The position numbers were made by a program, and so were the translations under genes. Below, in pieces: positions 36,360-46,436 of a stretch of 64,000 nt of DNA. The notes beneath the pieces were generated by a model. It was not told the DNA's origin and did not search any database. It was given only the letters and a program-made list of their open reading frames with translations. This stretch comes from Chelativorans sp. J32 (GTDB lineage Bacteria > Pseudomonadota > Alphaproteobacteria > Rhizobiales > Rhizobiaceae), in the NCBI RefSeq assembly GCF_000518985.1, contig NZ_JAEQ01000001.1:496001-560000 (forward strand). The letters run 5' to 3'. Each line of letters begins with the position of its first letter. Position 1 is the stretch's first letter.

Positions 36360-36857
36360 TCACGTTTCGTCAGCAAATGCTCCCGCGCCAAAACGCTCCG
36401 CTATCTGCTCGGCTAAACGGTCGCGCACATCTCGATACGAGGCCATGATCTGCTCGCGCGTTCCTTCCACGACGGAAGGATCGAGCGTCGGCCAGTACTC
36501 CACTTGGACAGGCATGGTGCGTGTCAACTCGAGCGCGGCATGGTGCGCTTCGGGCGCAAGCGTGACGATGAGGTCGAAAAAACTGTCCTCAAGCTCTTCG
36601 AGCGTTCGCGGCAACCAGTTCTCCAAGGCAAGATTCTCTTCGGCCAGGACCGCATCGACAAACGGGTCACGCGGTCCCTTGCGCACTCCCGCGGAGGCGA
36701 TGAAGATCGATTTCGGCAGCATGCGCTTGGCGAGCGCCTCAGCTATGGGCGAGCGGATCGAGTTCTGCCCGCAAAGGAAGAGCACGGCGCGCAGCCTTGC
36801 GCCGGCTGCTTCGCCCGGCAGTGCGCCCGGATCACCTTCGGCCGGCTGCGGTGTCAT
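36360..36857 (-). CDS. Low-molecular-weight protein-tyrosine-phosphatase-like protein
   Basis: 165 residues with the P-loop CGQNSIRSP (Cys about 29, Arg about 35) matching C-x5-R and a general-acid Asp in WPTLDPS. The same fold includes arsenate reductases, but the chromosomal context (hisD, UPF0262, infA) is the conserved Rhizobiales arrangement annotated as LMW phosphatase. The ATG at 36857 lies 2 bp after the UPF0262 stop; AAGGTGAT serves as RBS. Physiological substrate unknown. Confidence 0.85.
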   Translation of the reverse strand: MTPQPAEGDPGALPGEAAGARLRAVLFLCGQNSIRSPIAEALAKRMLPKSIFIASAGVRKGPRDPFVDAVLAEENLALENWLPRTLEELEDSFFDLIVTLAPEAHHAALELTRTMPVQVEYWPTLDPSVVEGTREQIMASYRDVRDRLAEQIAERFGAGAFADET

Positions 36858-36859
36858 GA

Positions 36860-37345
36860 TCACCTTCGCCAATGCAGGACACAGATCAGTGTAAAGAGCC
36901 GCCGCGCAGTATCGAAATCCACCTCGATCTTACCGCGGAGGCGGTCCATCAAAGTTTGTGATCCTTCATTGTGAAGCCCGCGCCGCCCCATGTCTATCGC
37001 CTCGATCTGGCTGGGCGTGGCCGAGCGGATCGCCTGGTAGTAGCTTTCGCAGACGAGGAAATAGTCCTTCACAATGCGTCGGAACGGCGTGAGCGACAGC
37101 ATATGGGTGACGACGGGATCACCTCCCTCCCGCGTCACGTTGAGCACGAGGCGCTTGTCGACCAGCGAAATCTTCAACCTGTACGGACCGCCCGTTGCAT
37201 CTCCCACGGGCTGGAAACTGTTTTCCTCGACAAGGTCGAAGATGGCGACGGCCCGCTCGTGCTCGACGTCCGGCGTCGCCCGTCCGACGGTATCGTCCAG
37301 CTCGACATCGATAAGGCGTGCCTTGCCGGAACTCCGCTCACCCAT
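36860..37345 (-). CDS. UPF0262 family protein
   Basis: 161-residue conserved alphaproteobacterial protein with [21 protein letters not shown] near the start and [21 protein letters not shown], both typical of UPF0262. Function unknown; universally next to hisD in Rhizobiales, so co-transcribed with it. Starts 9 bp after the hisD stop. Confidence 0.9.
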   Translation of the reverse strand: MGERSSGKARLIDVELDDTVGRATPDVEHERAVAIFDLVEENSFQPVGDATGGPYRLKISLVDKRLVLNVTREGGDPVVTHMLSLTPFRRIVKDYFLVCESYYQAIRSATPSQIEAIDMGRRGLHNEGSQTLMDRLRGKIEVDFDTARRLFTLICVLHWRR

Positions 37346-37354
37346 CGGTGGTCC

Positions 37355-38647
37355 TTAGATGTTCAGCCGTATCGAGACGGAGCGGCCATGCGCCTCCAGC
37401 CCTTCCGCCTTTGCGAGGGCGACTGCCGCTGGACCGAGTTCTCGCAGCTGCTCGGCATCGAGCCGTAGGATGGACATGCGCTTCATGAAATCCAGGACGG
37501 AAAGTCCGGAGGAAAACCGTGCCGAACGGGCGGTCGGCAACACATGGTTCGATCCGCCGACATAGTCCCCTATGACTTCGGGCGTATGCCGGCCCAGGAA
37601 GACCGCGCCTGCATGACGAATGCGCGAAAGCAGCACTTCAGCTTCTTCGGTGGCGAGCTCCAGATGCTCCGGGGCGATCCGGTCGACGAGCGCCGGCACC
37701 TCGTCAAAACTGCGCACCAGAACGATCGCGCCGAAATCCCGCCAGCTCGCACCCGCGATTTCCGATCTCGAGAGCCGCCTCAGCTGCCGCTCGACCGCTT
37801 CGCAGACCGCATCGGCGAATTGCGGGTCGTCCGTCATGAGAATTGATTGCGCAGCCGCATCGTGCTCCGCTTGCGCGAGAAGGTCGGCGGCGATCCAATC
37901 GGGATCGTTGTCGCGGTCGGCAACCACGAGCACCTCGGAGGGACCTGCGATCATGTCGATCCCGACTTGTCCAAAGACTTGGCGTTTCGCGGCGGCGACA
38001 TAGGCGTTGCCCGGGCCCACGATCTTGTCGACGGGCGATATGGTCTCCGTACCGTACGCAAGCGCGGCCACTGCCTGCGCGCCGCCGATCCGGTAGACCT
38101 CGCTTACCCCCGCAAGATCAGCCGCAACCAGCACCAGAGGGTTGATGGCACCATCAGGCGACGGGACGGTGATCACCAGACGCTCAACGCCCGCAACGCG
38201 CGCAGGCACGGCATTCATGAGCACTGAACTTGGATAGCTCGCAAGCCCGCCGGGCACGTAGAGACCGACGGCGCTGACCGGGGTCCAGCGCCAGCCGAGT
38301 TCAACCCCGAGCGGATCCGTGTAGCGCATATCGGAGGGGAGCTGCCGGCGGTGATGCGCCTCGATGCGGCCTTGCGCAACCTTGAGGGCTTCAAGCGTTG
38401 CGGCGTCCGTCTTCCCATATCCAGCCTCGATCTCCTCGCGCGAGATACGCACGCCGGTTTCGGCGAGATCGAAACGATCGAAACGCTTGGTATAATCGGC
38501 GACTGCGGCATCCCCTTCGGCGCGCACACGCGCGATGATCTCGCGCACGGCGGCATCCACCTCCTCGGAGGTCTCGCGCTTGGTCGAGAGGAACGCAGTA
38601 AACCGCGTTTCGAAATCCGCGTCGGCGGTGGAAAGCCTTATCGGCAT
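37355..38647 (-). CDS. hisD: Histidinol dehydrogenase
   Basis: 430-residue Zn enzyme for the last two oxidations of histidine synthesis. Visible: RWTPVSAVGLYVPGGLASYPSSVLM, DKIVGPGNAYVAAAKRQVFG, IDMIAGPSEVLVVAD, LLAQAEHDAAAQS (Zn ligands Gln/His) and GSNHVLPTARSARFSSGLSV. ATG at 38647 matches family length; the longer frame overlaps the DUF2948 gene. Other his genes are not in this window. Confidence 0.97.
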   Translation of the reverse strand: MPIRLSTADADFETRFTAFLSTKRETSEEVDAAVREIIARVRAEGDAAVADYTKRFDRFDLAETGVRISREEIEAGYGKTDAATLEALKVAQGRIEAHHRRQLPSDMRYTDPLGVELGWRWTPVSAVGLYVPGGLASYPSSVLMNAVPARVAGVERLVITVPSPDGAINPLVLVAADLAGVSEVYRIGGAQAVAALAYGTETISPVDKIVGPGNAYVAAAKRQVFGQVGIDMIAGPSEVLVVADRDNDPDWIAADLLAQAEHDAAAQSILMTDDPQFADAVCEAVERQLRRLSRSEIAGASWRDFGAIVLVRSFDEVPALVDRIAPEHLELATEEAEVLLSRIRHAGAVFLGRHTPEVIGDYVGGSNHVLPTARSARFSSGLSVLDFMKRMSILRLDAEQLRELGPAAVALAKAEGLEAHGRSVSIRLNI

Positions 38648-38660
38648 GCGTGAAAGCCTC

Positions 38661-39098
38661 TCAATTGCTGTGCCGGGGGCGCACCGGCGTTTCCCAGGCC
38701 GCACCCAGATCGCTCAGCCGGACCTCGATGCACTCGACATCGAGCTGGATGGTGGCATTCCCGGAAAAATCAAGCTCGATCGTGCCCGACGGCCGCTCAC
38801 CCGGCAGGAACCGGATTGCCAGTAACGAAAGAACCTCGTCGGGCTTCTTTATGTCGATACCAGAAGAGCGGACGGTGAAGACCCGGTTGAATGTGAGCGC
38901 CGAAAGCCGCCGCTCATGTGGTCGCCGGCTGAAGAAGAAGCTCTTCTCCGCCTTTTCCCAGGCGAACCGGCGCATGGCCAGTGTGAACTGCTTTTCACGC
39001 TTCAGATAGGTGAGCTCGCCTGTTTTCATCACCGCGTCCTGGACATGCGCAGAGATGATCTTCAGGTCCTCCTCATCGAGTGCAGCGAGCTTCAACAT
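38661..39098 (-). CDS. DUF2948 family protein
   Basis: 145-residue conserved alphaproteobacterial protein: LKLAALDEEDLKIISAHVQDAV, then RRFAWEKAE and RRLSALTFNRV. No known function. It sits between murA and hisD as in most Rhizobiales, start ATG preceded by TTGAGGAA. Confidence 0.9.
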   Translation of the reverse strand: MLKLAALDEEDLKIISAHVQDAVMKTGELTYLKREKQFTLAMRRFAWEKAEKSFFFSRRPHERRLSALTFNRVFTVRSSGIDIKKPDEVLSLLAIRFLPGERPSGTIELDFSGNATIQLDVECIEVRLSDLGAAWETPVRPRHSN

Positions 39099-39156
39099 CT
39101 ACATTCCTCAAGGATGGCCGGAAACGAATGACTGCTCCTGCTATCCCGAAATTCGG

Positions 39157-40446
39157 TTAGCCGGAGATGCGCTCGATTTCGGCGCCGCAATTCGAAAGCT
39201 TCTCCTCCAGCCGCTCGAACCCACGGTCGAGGTGATACACGCGATTGACCATGGTTTCGCCTTCGGCGGCCAGACCGGCGATTACAAGCGATACGGATGC
39301 CCTGAGATCCGTCGCCATCACGGGAGCACCCTTTAGGCGCGCAACACCTTCCACCATCGCTTCCTGACCCGAAAGGGAAATGCGTGCGCCAAGCCGGGCG
39401 AGCTCCTGCACGTGCATGAAGCGGTTTTCGAAAATGGTTTCGGTGATTCGGGACTTGCCCTTGGCCTTGGTCATCAGGGCCATGAACTGGGCCTGGAGAT
39501 CGGTGGGGAAACCCGGAAAGGGTTCCGTGGTGATGTCGACCGGGCTAATCCCCGCACCATTCCGCTTCACGCGGATGCCGATATTGGCGCGGGTGATTTC
39601 CGCGCCGGTCTGCTCGATAACGTCGAGCGCCGAATCTAGAAGATCTGCGCGCGCACCCTCCAGCATGACATCTCCGCCTGCCATAGCGACGGCCAAAGCG
39701 TAGGTGCCGGTCTCAATGCGATCCGGAATGATCCGATGACGCGCGCCGGAAAGGCTGGTCACACCCTCAATCGTGATGGTGGAGCTTCCAGCACCCGTGA
39801 TCTTCGCCCCCATTGCATTGAGGCAATCGGCAAGGTTGACGATCTCCGGCTCGCGGGCGGCGTTCTCCAGGATCGTATCGCCCTTGGCGAGCGAGGCTGC
39901 CATCATCAGGACATGGGTAGCTCCCACGGAAACCTTTGGAAACCGGTAGCGGGTCCCCACAAGACCATTCTTTGTCCTGGCGACCACATAGCCGCTTTCG
40001 ATCTCTATTTCGGCACCCAGCGCACGCAGGCCATCGATGAAGAGGTCGACCGGGCGTGTGCCGATCGCGCAGCCGCCCGGCAGCGATACTTTGGCTTCGC
40101 CCATGCGGGCCAGAAGAGGGCCGATGACCCAGAAGCTCGCGCGCATCTTGGAGACGAGATCGTAGGGGGCGGTCGTGTCGACAATGCTGCGCGCCGTGAA
40201 ATGAATGGTGCGCGAATACCCTTTGTCCTGGTTCTCCCGCCGACCGTTCACCGAATAATCGACGCCGTGGTTCCCAAGAATGCGGATGAGCTGCTCGACA
40301 TCCGCCAGATGCGGGACATTCTCCAGGGTCAGCGTATCGTCGGTAAGCAGCGAGGCGATCATCAGCGGCAGCGCAGCATTTTTCGCCCCGGAGATCGGGA
40401 TCGTTCCGTTGAGCTCGCTGCCTCCGCGGATGCGTATGCGGTCCAT
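39157..40446 (-). CDS. murA: UDP-N-acetylglucosamine 1-carboxyvinyltransferase
   Basis: First committed enzyme of peptidoglycan synthesis, 429 aa, target of fosfomycin. [17 protein letters not shown] at the N-terminus and the active-site loop [16 protein letters not shown] with Cys at about 126, so fosfomycin-sensitive type. [12 protein letters not shown] and [11 protein letters not shown] are also present. Cytosolic. Confidence 0.97.
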   Translation of the reverse strand: MDRIRIRGGSELNGTIPISGAKNAALPLMIASLLTDDTLTLENVPHLADVEQLIRILGNHGVDYSVNGRRENQDKGYSRTIHFTARSIVDTTAPYDLVSKMRASFWVIGPLLARMGEAKVSLPGGCAIGTRPVDLFIDGLRALGAEIEIESGYVVARTKNGLVGTRYRFPKVSVGATHVLMMAASLAKGDTILENAAREPEIVNLADCLNAMGAKITGAGSSTITIEGVTSLSGARHRIIPDRIETGTYALAVAMAGGDVMLEGARADLLDSALDVIEQTGAEITRANIGIRVKRNGAGISPVDITTEPFPGFPTDLQAQFMALMTKAKGKSRITETIFENRFMHVQELARLGARISLSGQEAMVEGVARLKGAPVMATDLRASVSLVIAGLAAEGETMVNRVYHLDRGFERLEEKLSNCGAEIERISG

Positions 40447-40564
40447 GAATATCTCTTTCCCGGGAGAGACGAATCCCGGCGTTGACGTCGCAAGTCCTGC
40501 CTGTCCTAGAGCAAGCCCGCGCCCGGTTCAAGAAATTGCGTCGGCTCCCGACGAGCCGCGGTGT

Positions 40565-40735
40565 TCACTTGCGCTCGGGTTCCTTTGCGGATGGAAGCCC
40601 TTCCGCGCGTTCATCGGCACTGCCGCCTCGGCGGGAACGAGCCTGTGCCTTTCTTCTCGCGAGATTGGCACGAAGCTCCGCCGCAAGCCGCTTCTGCCGT
40701 TGATCCTTGGTTTCTGTCCTTTCCTTCGAGGTCAC
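40565..40735 (-). CDS. Small basic conserved-type protein upstream of murA
   Basis: A 56-codon frame starting with GTG at 40735, preceded by AAGGAG about ten bases away. The product, MTSKERTETKDQRQKRLAAE then LRANLARRKAQARSRR, is a charged helix; I recognise this pattern (xRLAxxLRANLxRRKAQAR) from short conserved Rhizobiales proteins near murA. Too short for most gene callers. Function unknown; possibly nucleic-acid binding from its charge. Confidence 0.65.
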   Translation of the reverse strand: MTSKERTETKDQRQKRLAAELRANLARRKAQARSRRGGSADERAEGLPSAKEPERK

Positions 40736-40847
40736 TCGCCCACTCCTTCAGTCCGCATCCGCCAACCTTCTGCACATCTTCCATATATAATGGAGCTAGT
40801 GCTTGCGCTGGGGCAACCGATATGGCAGAAGGCCGCCCGAACGCGAC

Positions 40848-40922
<75 letters not shown>

Positions 40923-41143
40923 TCATCGTCTAAAATTGTTCAAAATCGGTATCATTCCCAGGTTCTGCAGCCTTGGAATCCAAACCGCGTTGACTCATTG
41001 CATTTTGAATGCCCTACTTTGGCGAGCAGGCGCCCCGCTTCAATTGCCGTGGGAGCAGGGCGCGGAGGGACGTTCCATGCGGGGAGGATAACCGCTCTAC
41101 AACTCTGGGACGCGTTTGACGGTCGTGGGAGGAGACTTCCGGA

Positions 41144-42139
41144 ATGCATGTTCTGGTGATCGGTGCGGCCGGCATGATCGGCCGCAAGCTGGTCGAGCGA
41201 TTCGCTGCCGGCAAAGAAATTCTGGGTGGTGAGATCCGCCGCCTCTCGCTCGTTGACGTGGTGGAAACGCCCATGCCGCCGGCCCTCTCCGATATAACGC
41301 GGGCGTTCGCCATCGATATTTCCGAAACGGGCAATGCGGCCAAGCTCGCGGGCCTGCGCCCCGACATCATCTTCCATCTCGCCGCGATCGTCTCGGGCGA
41401 AGCAGAAGCGGATTTCGACAAAGGCTATCGAATCAATCTCGATGGAACCCGTGCGCTCTTCGATGCGATCAGGCTCGAGGGGCTAAAGGAGCCTTACCGC
41501 CCCCGTCTCGTCTTTGCCTCCTCCATCGCCGTGTTCGGCGCGCCCTTTCCGGAAAAGATCGGCGACGAGTTCTTCACCACGCCGCTCACGAGCTATGGGA
41601 CGCAAAAGGCGATCTCGGAGCTTCTGCTCTCCGATTATTCGCGGCGGGGCTTCTTCGACGGGATAGGCATAAGACTTCCCACGATCTGCGTTCGGCCGGG
41701 ACGGCCGAACAAGGCAGCTTCAGGGTTCTTCTCCAACATCCTTCGTGAGCCGCTCGTGGGGGAAGAAGCCGTGCTGCCGGTCGACGAGGACGTACGTCAT
41801 TGGTTTGCAAGCCCACGTGCGGCGGTCGATTTCTTCATTCACGCAGCCACGCTTGATCTCGATCGGGTGGGCGCGAGACGAAACCTGACAATGCCCGGCC
41901 TTTCGGCCCTGGTGGGTGAAGAAATCGAGGCGCTTAGGCGGGTTGCCGGAGAAAGGGCCGTGCGTCTCATTCGCCGCGAACCCGACCCGCTCATCCGGCA
42001 GATCGTGGCGGGTTGGCCGACGGACTTCGATGCCCGGCGTGCCGAGGGTCTTGGTTTCCGGGCCGAGAAGAGCTTTGATGAAATCATCAGAATCCACATA
42101 GACGATGAACTAGGCGGGACAATCACGCATGGCGGTTGA
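41144..42139 (+). CDS. denD: NAD-dependent epimerase/dehydratase, D-erythronate dehydrogenase (DenD) type
   Basis: 331-residue extended SDR. Nucleotide motif [16 protein letters not shown], active-site Ser in [10 protein letters not shown] and Tyr/Lys in [13 protein letters not shown]. The sequence style ([28 protein letters not shown]) is that of DenD, which oxidises D-erythronate at C2. It heads an operon with an SDR and a complete ABC importer; the usual OtnK/OtnC partners are missing here, so the true substrate may be another aldonate. Stop overlaps the next start by 11 bp. Confidence 0.8.
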   Translation: MHVLVIGAAGMIGRKLVERFAAGKEILGGEIRRLSLVDVVETPMPPALSDITRAFAIDISETGNAAKLAGLRPDIIFHLAAIVSGEAEADFDKGYRINLDGTRALFDAIRLEGLKEPYRPRLVFASSIAVFGAPFPEKIGDEFFTTPLTSYGTQKAISELLLSDYSRRGFFDGIGIRLPTICVRPGRPNKAASGFFSNILREPLVGEEAVLPVDEDVRHWFASPRAAVDFFIHAATLDLDRVGARRNLTMPGLSALVGEEIEALRRVAGERAVRLIRREPDPLIRQIVAGWPTDFDARRAEGLGFRAEKSFDEIIRIHIDDELGGTITHGG

Positions 42140-42905
42140 AGGAAGATCGGGCGAAGGGAAGATTGCACTGGTAACGGGTGGGGGCACCGGGATAGGTCGC
42201 GCCATAGCGCGGGCCTTGAGTAGAGAGGGCTACACCGTCGCCATCACTGGCAGGCGCGCTGAAATACTTGAGAGAGCCGCCGGCGAAATCGCGGCGGAAA
42301 CGGGAGGTGCCCTCAAGGCTATGCGCGCCGACATCGGCGATCCTGTTTCGGTTCAAGCTCTTTTCCGCGAGATCGAAAATGCGTTCGGCCGGCTCGATCT
42401 TCTGGTCAACAATGCCGGAATGAGCCTGCCGTCAGTTCCAATGGAAGAAATCACCTTCGAGCAGTGGAGCACGATTGTCGCAGCCAATCTCACAGGCGCA
42501 TTCCTCTGCACCCAGCAGGCAATGCGTCTCATGAAGGCGCAGACGCCGCGCGGCGGACGCATCATCAACAACGGATCGATCTCCGCCCAGACGCCGCGCC
42601 CCCACTCAGCGCCCTATACGGCGACCAAGCACGCCATCGCCGGCCTCACGAAAGCCACCGCGCTGGACGGCCGGCCCTTCGACATAGCTTGCGGGCAGAT
42701 CGACATCGGCAATGCCGCCACGGACATGACCGCGCGAATGAGCGTGGGCGTGCTGCAGGCGAACGGCGAGATCGCGGCGGAGCCGACGATGTCGGTCGAG
42801 CATGTGGGGCGGGCAGTGGTTTACATGGCGAGCCTCCCGCTCGAGGCCAATGTGCTGACAATGACCGTGATGGCTACCGGAATGCCGCTGGTTGGGCGAG
42901 GTTAG
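42129..42905 (+). CDS. Short-chain dehydrogenase/reductase
   Basis: Classical SDR of 258 residues: [44 protein letters not shown] with Ser, Tyr and Lys in place. Overlaps denD by 11 bp and precedes the ABC genes by 18 bp. Likely oxidises or reduces the sugar acid or polyol imported by the transporter. Specific substrate not deducible. Confidence 0.88.
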   Translation: MAVEGRSGEGKIALVTGGGTGIGRAIARALSREGYTVAITGRRAEILERAAGEIAAETGGALKAMRADIGDPVSVQALFREIENAFGRLDLLVNNAGMSLPSVPMEEITFEQWSTIVAANLTGAFLCTQQAMRLMKAQTPRGGRIINNGSISAQTPRPHSAPYTATKHAIAGLTKATALDGRPFDIACGQIDIGNAATDMTARMSVGVLQANGEIAAEPTMSVEHVGRAVVYMASLPLEANVLTMTVMATGMPLVGRG

Positions 42906-42923
42906 CAGTTCGGGAGGGAGCAG

Positions 42924-43991
42924 ATGGCAGGAGTTCAGTTCCTCGATGTGAAGAAGTCCTTCGGGACCGTCCCTGTCATCAAGGGCGTGAATATCGGGAT
43001 TGACGACGGCGAATTCGTCATCCTCGTGGGGCCGTCTGGCTGCGGCAAGTCGACATTGCTGCGCATGCTTGCGGGGCTGGAGAACATCAGTGCCGGGTCC
43101 ATCCGCATCGGTGATCGGGTGGTGAATGCGGTCCCGCCCAAGGATCGCGACATCGCGATGGTGTTCCAGAACTATGCGCTTTATCCGCATATGACCGTCT
43201 CCGACAATATGGGCTTTTCTCTTAAGCTCAAGGGCACGCCCAAGGAGGAAAAGGACCGGAGGGTCAAAGCGGCGGCCGAAATTCTCGGCCTCTCGCATCT
43301 GCTCGACCGGTATCCGCGACAGCTTTCCGGCGGGCAGCGCCAGCGTGTTGCCATGGGGCGAGCGATCGTGCGCGATCCGCAGGTCTTCCTGTTCGACGAG
43401 CCGCTGTCCAATCTGGATGCCAAGCTGCGTGTTGCGATGCGGGCGGAGATCAAGGAGCTCCATCAGCGCCTGCAGACGACCACCGTCTATGTGACGCACG
43501 ACCAGATAGAAGCCATGACCATGGCCGACAAAATCGTCGTCATGCATGACGGGATCGTCGAACAGATCGGCGCACCGCTCGATCTCTATGACCGACCGGC
43601 CAATCTGTTCGTTGCCGGCTTCATCGGCTCTCCTGCCATGAACATGCTGCCTGGCCGTCTTGACCCCGGGGACAGAACCGTTTTCGTGTCCGAGGACGGA
43701 ACGAAATTGCCGGTCGCAGACCATGGCCCTGCGGCAGCCGGCCGCGATCTTGTCTACGGCTTGCGACCCGAATTCATCAGGCTCGACCCGGCGGGTCTTC
43801 CGGTCGAGGTGATCGTAACCGAGCCGACCGGCTACGAGACACACATGATGGTCAAGCTTGGCGGCGTGGAGGCGAACTGCGTGTTCCGCGAGCGCGTGCA
43901 GGCACGACCGGGAGAGAAGATCACGGTCGGCATCGATGCCGACCGGGTTCACCTTTTCGACAAGGAGACGGGAAAGAGGCTTTCAGCTTAG
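42924..43991 (+). CDS. Carbohydrate ABC transporter, ATP-binding protein (UgpC/MsmK type)
   Basis: 355-residue cytoplasmic ATPase of the CUT1 class: GPSGCGKSTLLRMLAGLE, LSGGQRQRVAMGRAIVRDPQ, VFLFDEPLSNLDAKLRV, VTHDQIEAMTMADK, and a C-terminal MOI-type regulatory domain. The ATPase precedes the binding protein in gene order, which is common in Rhizobiales sugar operons. Confidence 0.94.
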   Translation: MAGVQFLDVKKSFGTVPVIKGVNIGIDDGEFVILVGPSGCGKSTLLRMLAGLENISAGSIRIGDRVVNAVPPKDRDIAMVFQNYALYPHMTVSDNMGFSLKLKGTPKEEKDRRVKAAAEILGLSHLLDRYPRQLSGGQRQRVAMGRAIVRDPQVFLFDEPLSNLDAKLRVAMRAEIKELHQRLQTTTVYVTHDQIEAMTMADKIVVMHDGIVEQIGAPLDLYDRPANLFVAGFIGSPAMNMLPGRLDPGDRTVFVSEDGTKLPVADHGPAAAGRDLVYGLRPEFIRLDPAGLPVEVIVTEPTGYETHMMVKLGGVEANCVFRERVQARPGEKITVGIDADRVHLFDKETGKRLSA

Positions 43992-44098
43992 CAGACAGCA
44001 GGCATTCGGGATGGGGGAGGACCACCCCGAGCCGTGTTCGGCATCCCTTTGCGGGGAGGGTGCCGGTGTGGGAACCCCGCAATGAAGTGGAGGAGACA

Positions 44099-45412
44099 AT
44101 GACGATCAGGAGACGTGACTTTCTGGCTGGCTCCGCGGGGCTGGCGGGCATGGCCGGCCTCAATGCGTTTGGGCTTCGCCCGGCATTCGCGCAGTCCGAG
44201 CCGAGCTACACGCCAGAGGAGGGGGCAAGCCTCCGGCTGTTGCGCTGGGTGCCCTTCGTGAAGGGCGACGAGGACGCCTGGAACGCCAATACGAAAAAAT
44301 TCACCGAGCAAACGGGTGTCGAGGTCCGTATCGATCAGGAGAGCTGGGAGGATATCCGCCCCAAGGCAGCCGTTGCCGCGAATGTGGGCAGCGGCCCGGA
44401 CATGGTGATGTGCTGGTTCGACGATGCGCATCAATATCCCGACAAGCTGGTCGACCTCACGGAACTCGCCAACTATCTCGGCGAAAAATACGGCGGCTGG
44501 TATGACGGCCTGCGCGGCTATGCCTCGCGAGGCGACAAGTTCATCGCGATGCCGCTGACGGCGATCGGAAACGCCATCTGCTACCGCGACAGCCAAGTGA
44601 AGGCTGCGGGCTTCAGCGAATTCCCGAAGGACACAGACGGGTTTCTGGAGCTCTGCAAAGCCTTGAAGGCCAACGGAACGCCGGCCGGCTTTCCGCACGG
44701 CAAAGCAGTCGGCGATGGAAACAACTATGCCCACTGGCTGCTCTGGAGCCATGGCGGCAAGATGGTCGACGAACAAGGAAAGGTCACCATCAACAGCCCT
44801 GAGACGATCGCCGCGATCAATTATGCAAAGGCGCTTTACGAGACTTTCATTCCCGGCACGGAAAGCTGGCTGGACATCAACAACAACCGCGCTTTCCTCG
44901 CAGGGCAGGTATCGCTGACGGCGAATGGCGTTTCCCTCTACTACGCGGCCAAGAACGACCCGGCGCTGAAGGAAATGGCCGCGGATATCCGCACCACCAA
45001 CTTCCCGATCGGGCCGGTCGGCGAAAGCGTGGAGTTGCACCAAACGAGCTCGCTGCTCGTCTTCAATCATTGCCAATATCCGGAAGCCGCAAAGGCCTAC
45101 ATCAAGTTCATGATGGAGGCGGACCAGATGAATGCCTGGATCGAGGGCTCCAGCGCCTATTGCTGCCAGCCTCTCAAGGCCTTTGCCGACAATCCGGTAT
45201 GGACGTCGGATCCGATCCACGCGCCCTATGCCCGCGCCTCCGAGACGCTGAGGCCGAACGGCTATGCGGGACCGCTCGGCTATGCTTCGGCCGGGGTGAT
45301 GGCGGATTATGTCCTTGTGGACATGTTCGCTTCAGCGGTGACGGGACAGGCGACGCCGGAAGACGCCGCAGCCGAAGCCGAGAGACGGGCGAACCGATAC
45401 TATCGGATATAG
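44099..45412 (+). CDS. Carbohydrate ABC transporter, periplasmic binding protein (Tat-exported)
   Basis: 437-residue CUT1 solute-binding protein with a twin-arginine signal MTIRRRDFLAGSAGLAGMAG, cleavage near AFAQ. The mature protein has LRLLRWVPFVKGDEDAW, and GPDMVMCWFDDAHQYPDKLVDL. The ATG at 44099 has GGAGGAGAC upstream and puts the RRxFL motif at the very N-terminus; the frame from 44060 is rejected. Tat export of a sugar receptor is usual for this group. Confidence 0.92.
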   Translation: MTIRRRDFLAGSAGLAGMAGLNAFGLRPAFAQSEPSYTPEEGASLRLLRWVPFVKGDEDAWNANTKKFTEQTGVEVRIDQESWEDIRPKAAVAANVGSGPDMVMCWFDDAHQYPDKLVDLTELANYLGEKYGGWYDGLRGYASRGDKFIAMPLTAIGNAICYRDSQVKAAGFSEFPKDTDGFLELCKALKANGTPAGFPHGKAVGDGNNYAHWLLWSHGGKMVDEQGKVTINSPETIAAINYAKALYETFIPGTESWLDINNNRAFLAGQVSLTANGVSLYYAAKNDPALKEMAADIRTTNFPIGPVGESVELHQTSSLLVFNHCQYPEAAKAYIKFMMEADQMNAWIEGSSAYCCQPLKAFADNPVWTSDPIHAPYARASETLRPNGYAGPLGYASAGVMADYVLVDMFASAVTGQATPEDAAAEAERRANRYYRI

Positions 45413-45492
45413 TGCCAGCCTTCGGCGCGCTGCCATGACGCACCGGTATCGCTGATGCCGGTGCGCGATCCCATCCCGGCCGGAGATGTGCG

Positions 45493-46428
45493 ATGTCCAC
45501 TTTGACGACCGAAACGACGCCCCGCTTCAGCTTTCCCGCTTTGATGCAAAGCGGCGGTGTGCTTGCCGTCCTGTTCATGCTGCCGGCGGCTGCATTCCTG
45601 CTCTGCTTCCTGACCTATCCGCTGGGCCTCGGGGTGTGGCTCGGTTTCACCGATACAAGGATCGGACGGGAGGGGATCTTCATCGGGCTGGAGAACTACG
45701 AATTCCTGGCGCGAGATGGAGTTTTTTGGCTCTCGGTCTTCAATACGCTTCTCTACACGATCGTCGCTTCGATCCTAAAATTCGCGCTCGGCCTCTGGCT
45801 GGCGCTGCTCCTGAACGAAAAACTTCCCTTCAAATCCTTCTTCCGCGCGATCGTGCTTTTGCCGTGGGTCGTGCCGACAGTCCTTTCGGCACTGGCCTTC
45901 TGGTGGATCTACGATTCCCAGTTTTCGATCATTTCCTGGTCGCTGATGCAACTAGGCCTCATCGACAGCCCGATCAATTTCCTTGGCAATCCCAACAATG
46001 CGCGCGCATCGGTGATCGCCGCGAATGTCTGGCGTGGCATTCCTTTTGTGGCGATCTGCTTGCTTGCCGGTTTGCAGACCATTCCCCAATCGCTCCAGGA
46101 AGCCGCGGCACTCGATGGAGCGACCGGCTGGCAGCGCTTTCGATATGTAACGCTTCCCATGCTGACGCCGATCATCGCCGTCGTCATGACGTTCTCGGTT
46201 CTTTTCACCTTTACCGATTTCCAACTGATCTATGTGCTCACCAAGGGCGGGCCGGTGAATGCCACGCATCTGATGGCGACGCTCTCATTCCAGCGGGCTA
46301 TTCCGGGCGGGCAGCTCGGGGAGGGCGCGGCGATCGCCGTGGCCATGATCCCCTTCCTGCTAGCAGCCATCATGTTCAGCTTCTTTGGCTTGCAACGCCG
46401 TAAGTGGCAGCAGGGCGGGCGGGATTGA
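45493..46428 (+). CDS. Carbohydrate ABC transporter, permease (MalF type)
   Basis: 311-residue inner-membrane protein, six spans, EAA loop [22 protein letters not shown]. Start codon ATG at 45493 with GGAGATG before it. Followed 8 bp later by the second permease. Substrate as for the binding protein. Confidence 0.94.
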   Translation: MSTLTTETTPRFSFPALMQSGGVLAVLFMLPAAAFLLCFLTYPLGLGVWLGFTDTRIGREGIFIGLENYEFLARDGVFWLSVFNTLLYTIVASILKFALGLWLALLLNEKLPFKSFFRAIVLLPWVVPTVLSALAFWWIYDSQFSIISWSLMQLGLIDSPINFLGNPNNARASVIAANVWRGIPFVAICLLAGLQTIPQSLQEAAALDGATGWQRFRYVTLPMLTPIIAVVMTFSVLFTFTDFQLIYVLTKGGPVNATHLMATLSFQRAIPGGQLGEGAAIAVAMIPFLLAAIMFSFFGLQRRKWQQGGRD

Positions 46429-46436
46429 GGAGGCGC

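Noticed and set aside
36360-36857. Arsenate reductase ArsC in an arsenic operon
   Set aside because: Same fold, but there are no ars genes, and the context is the conserved hisD-infA block.
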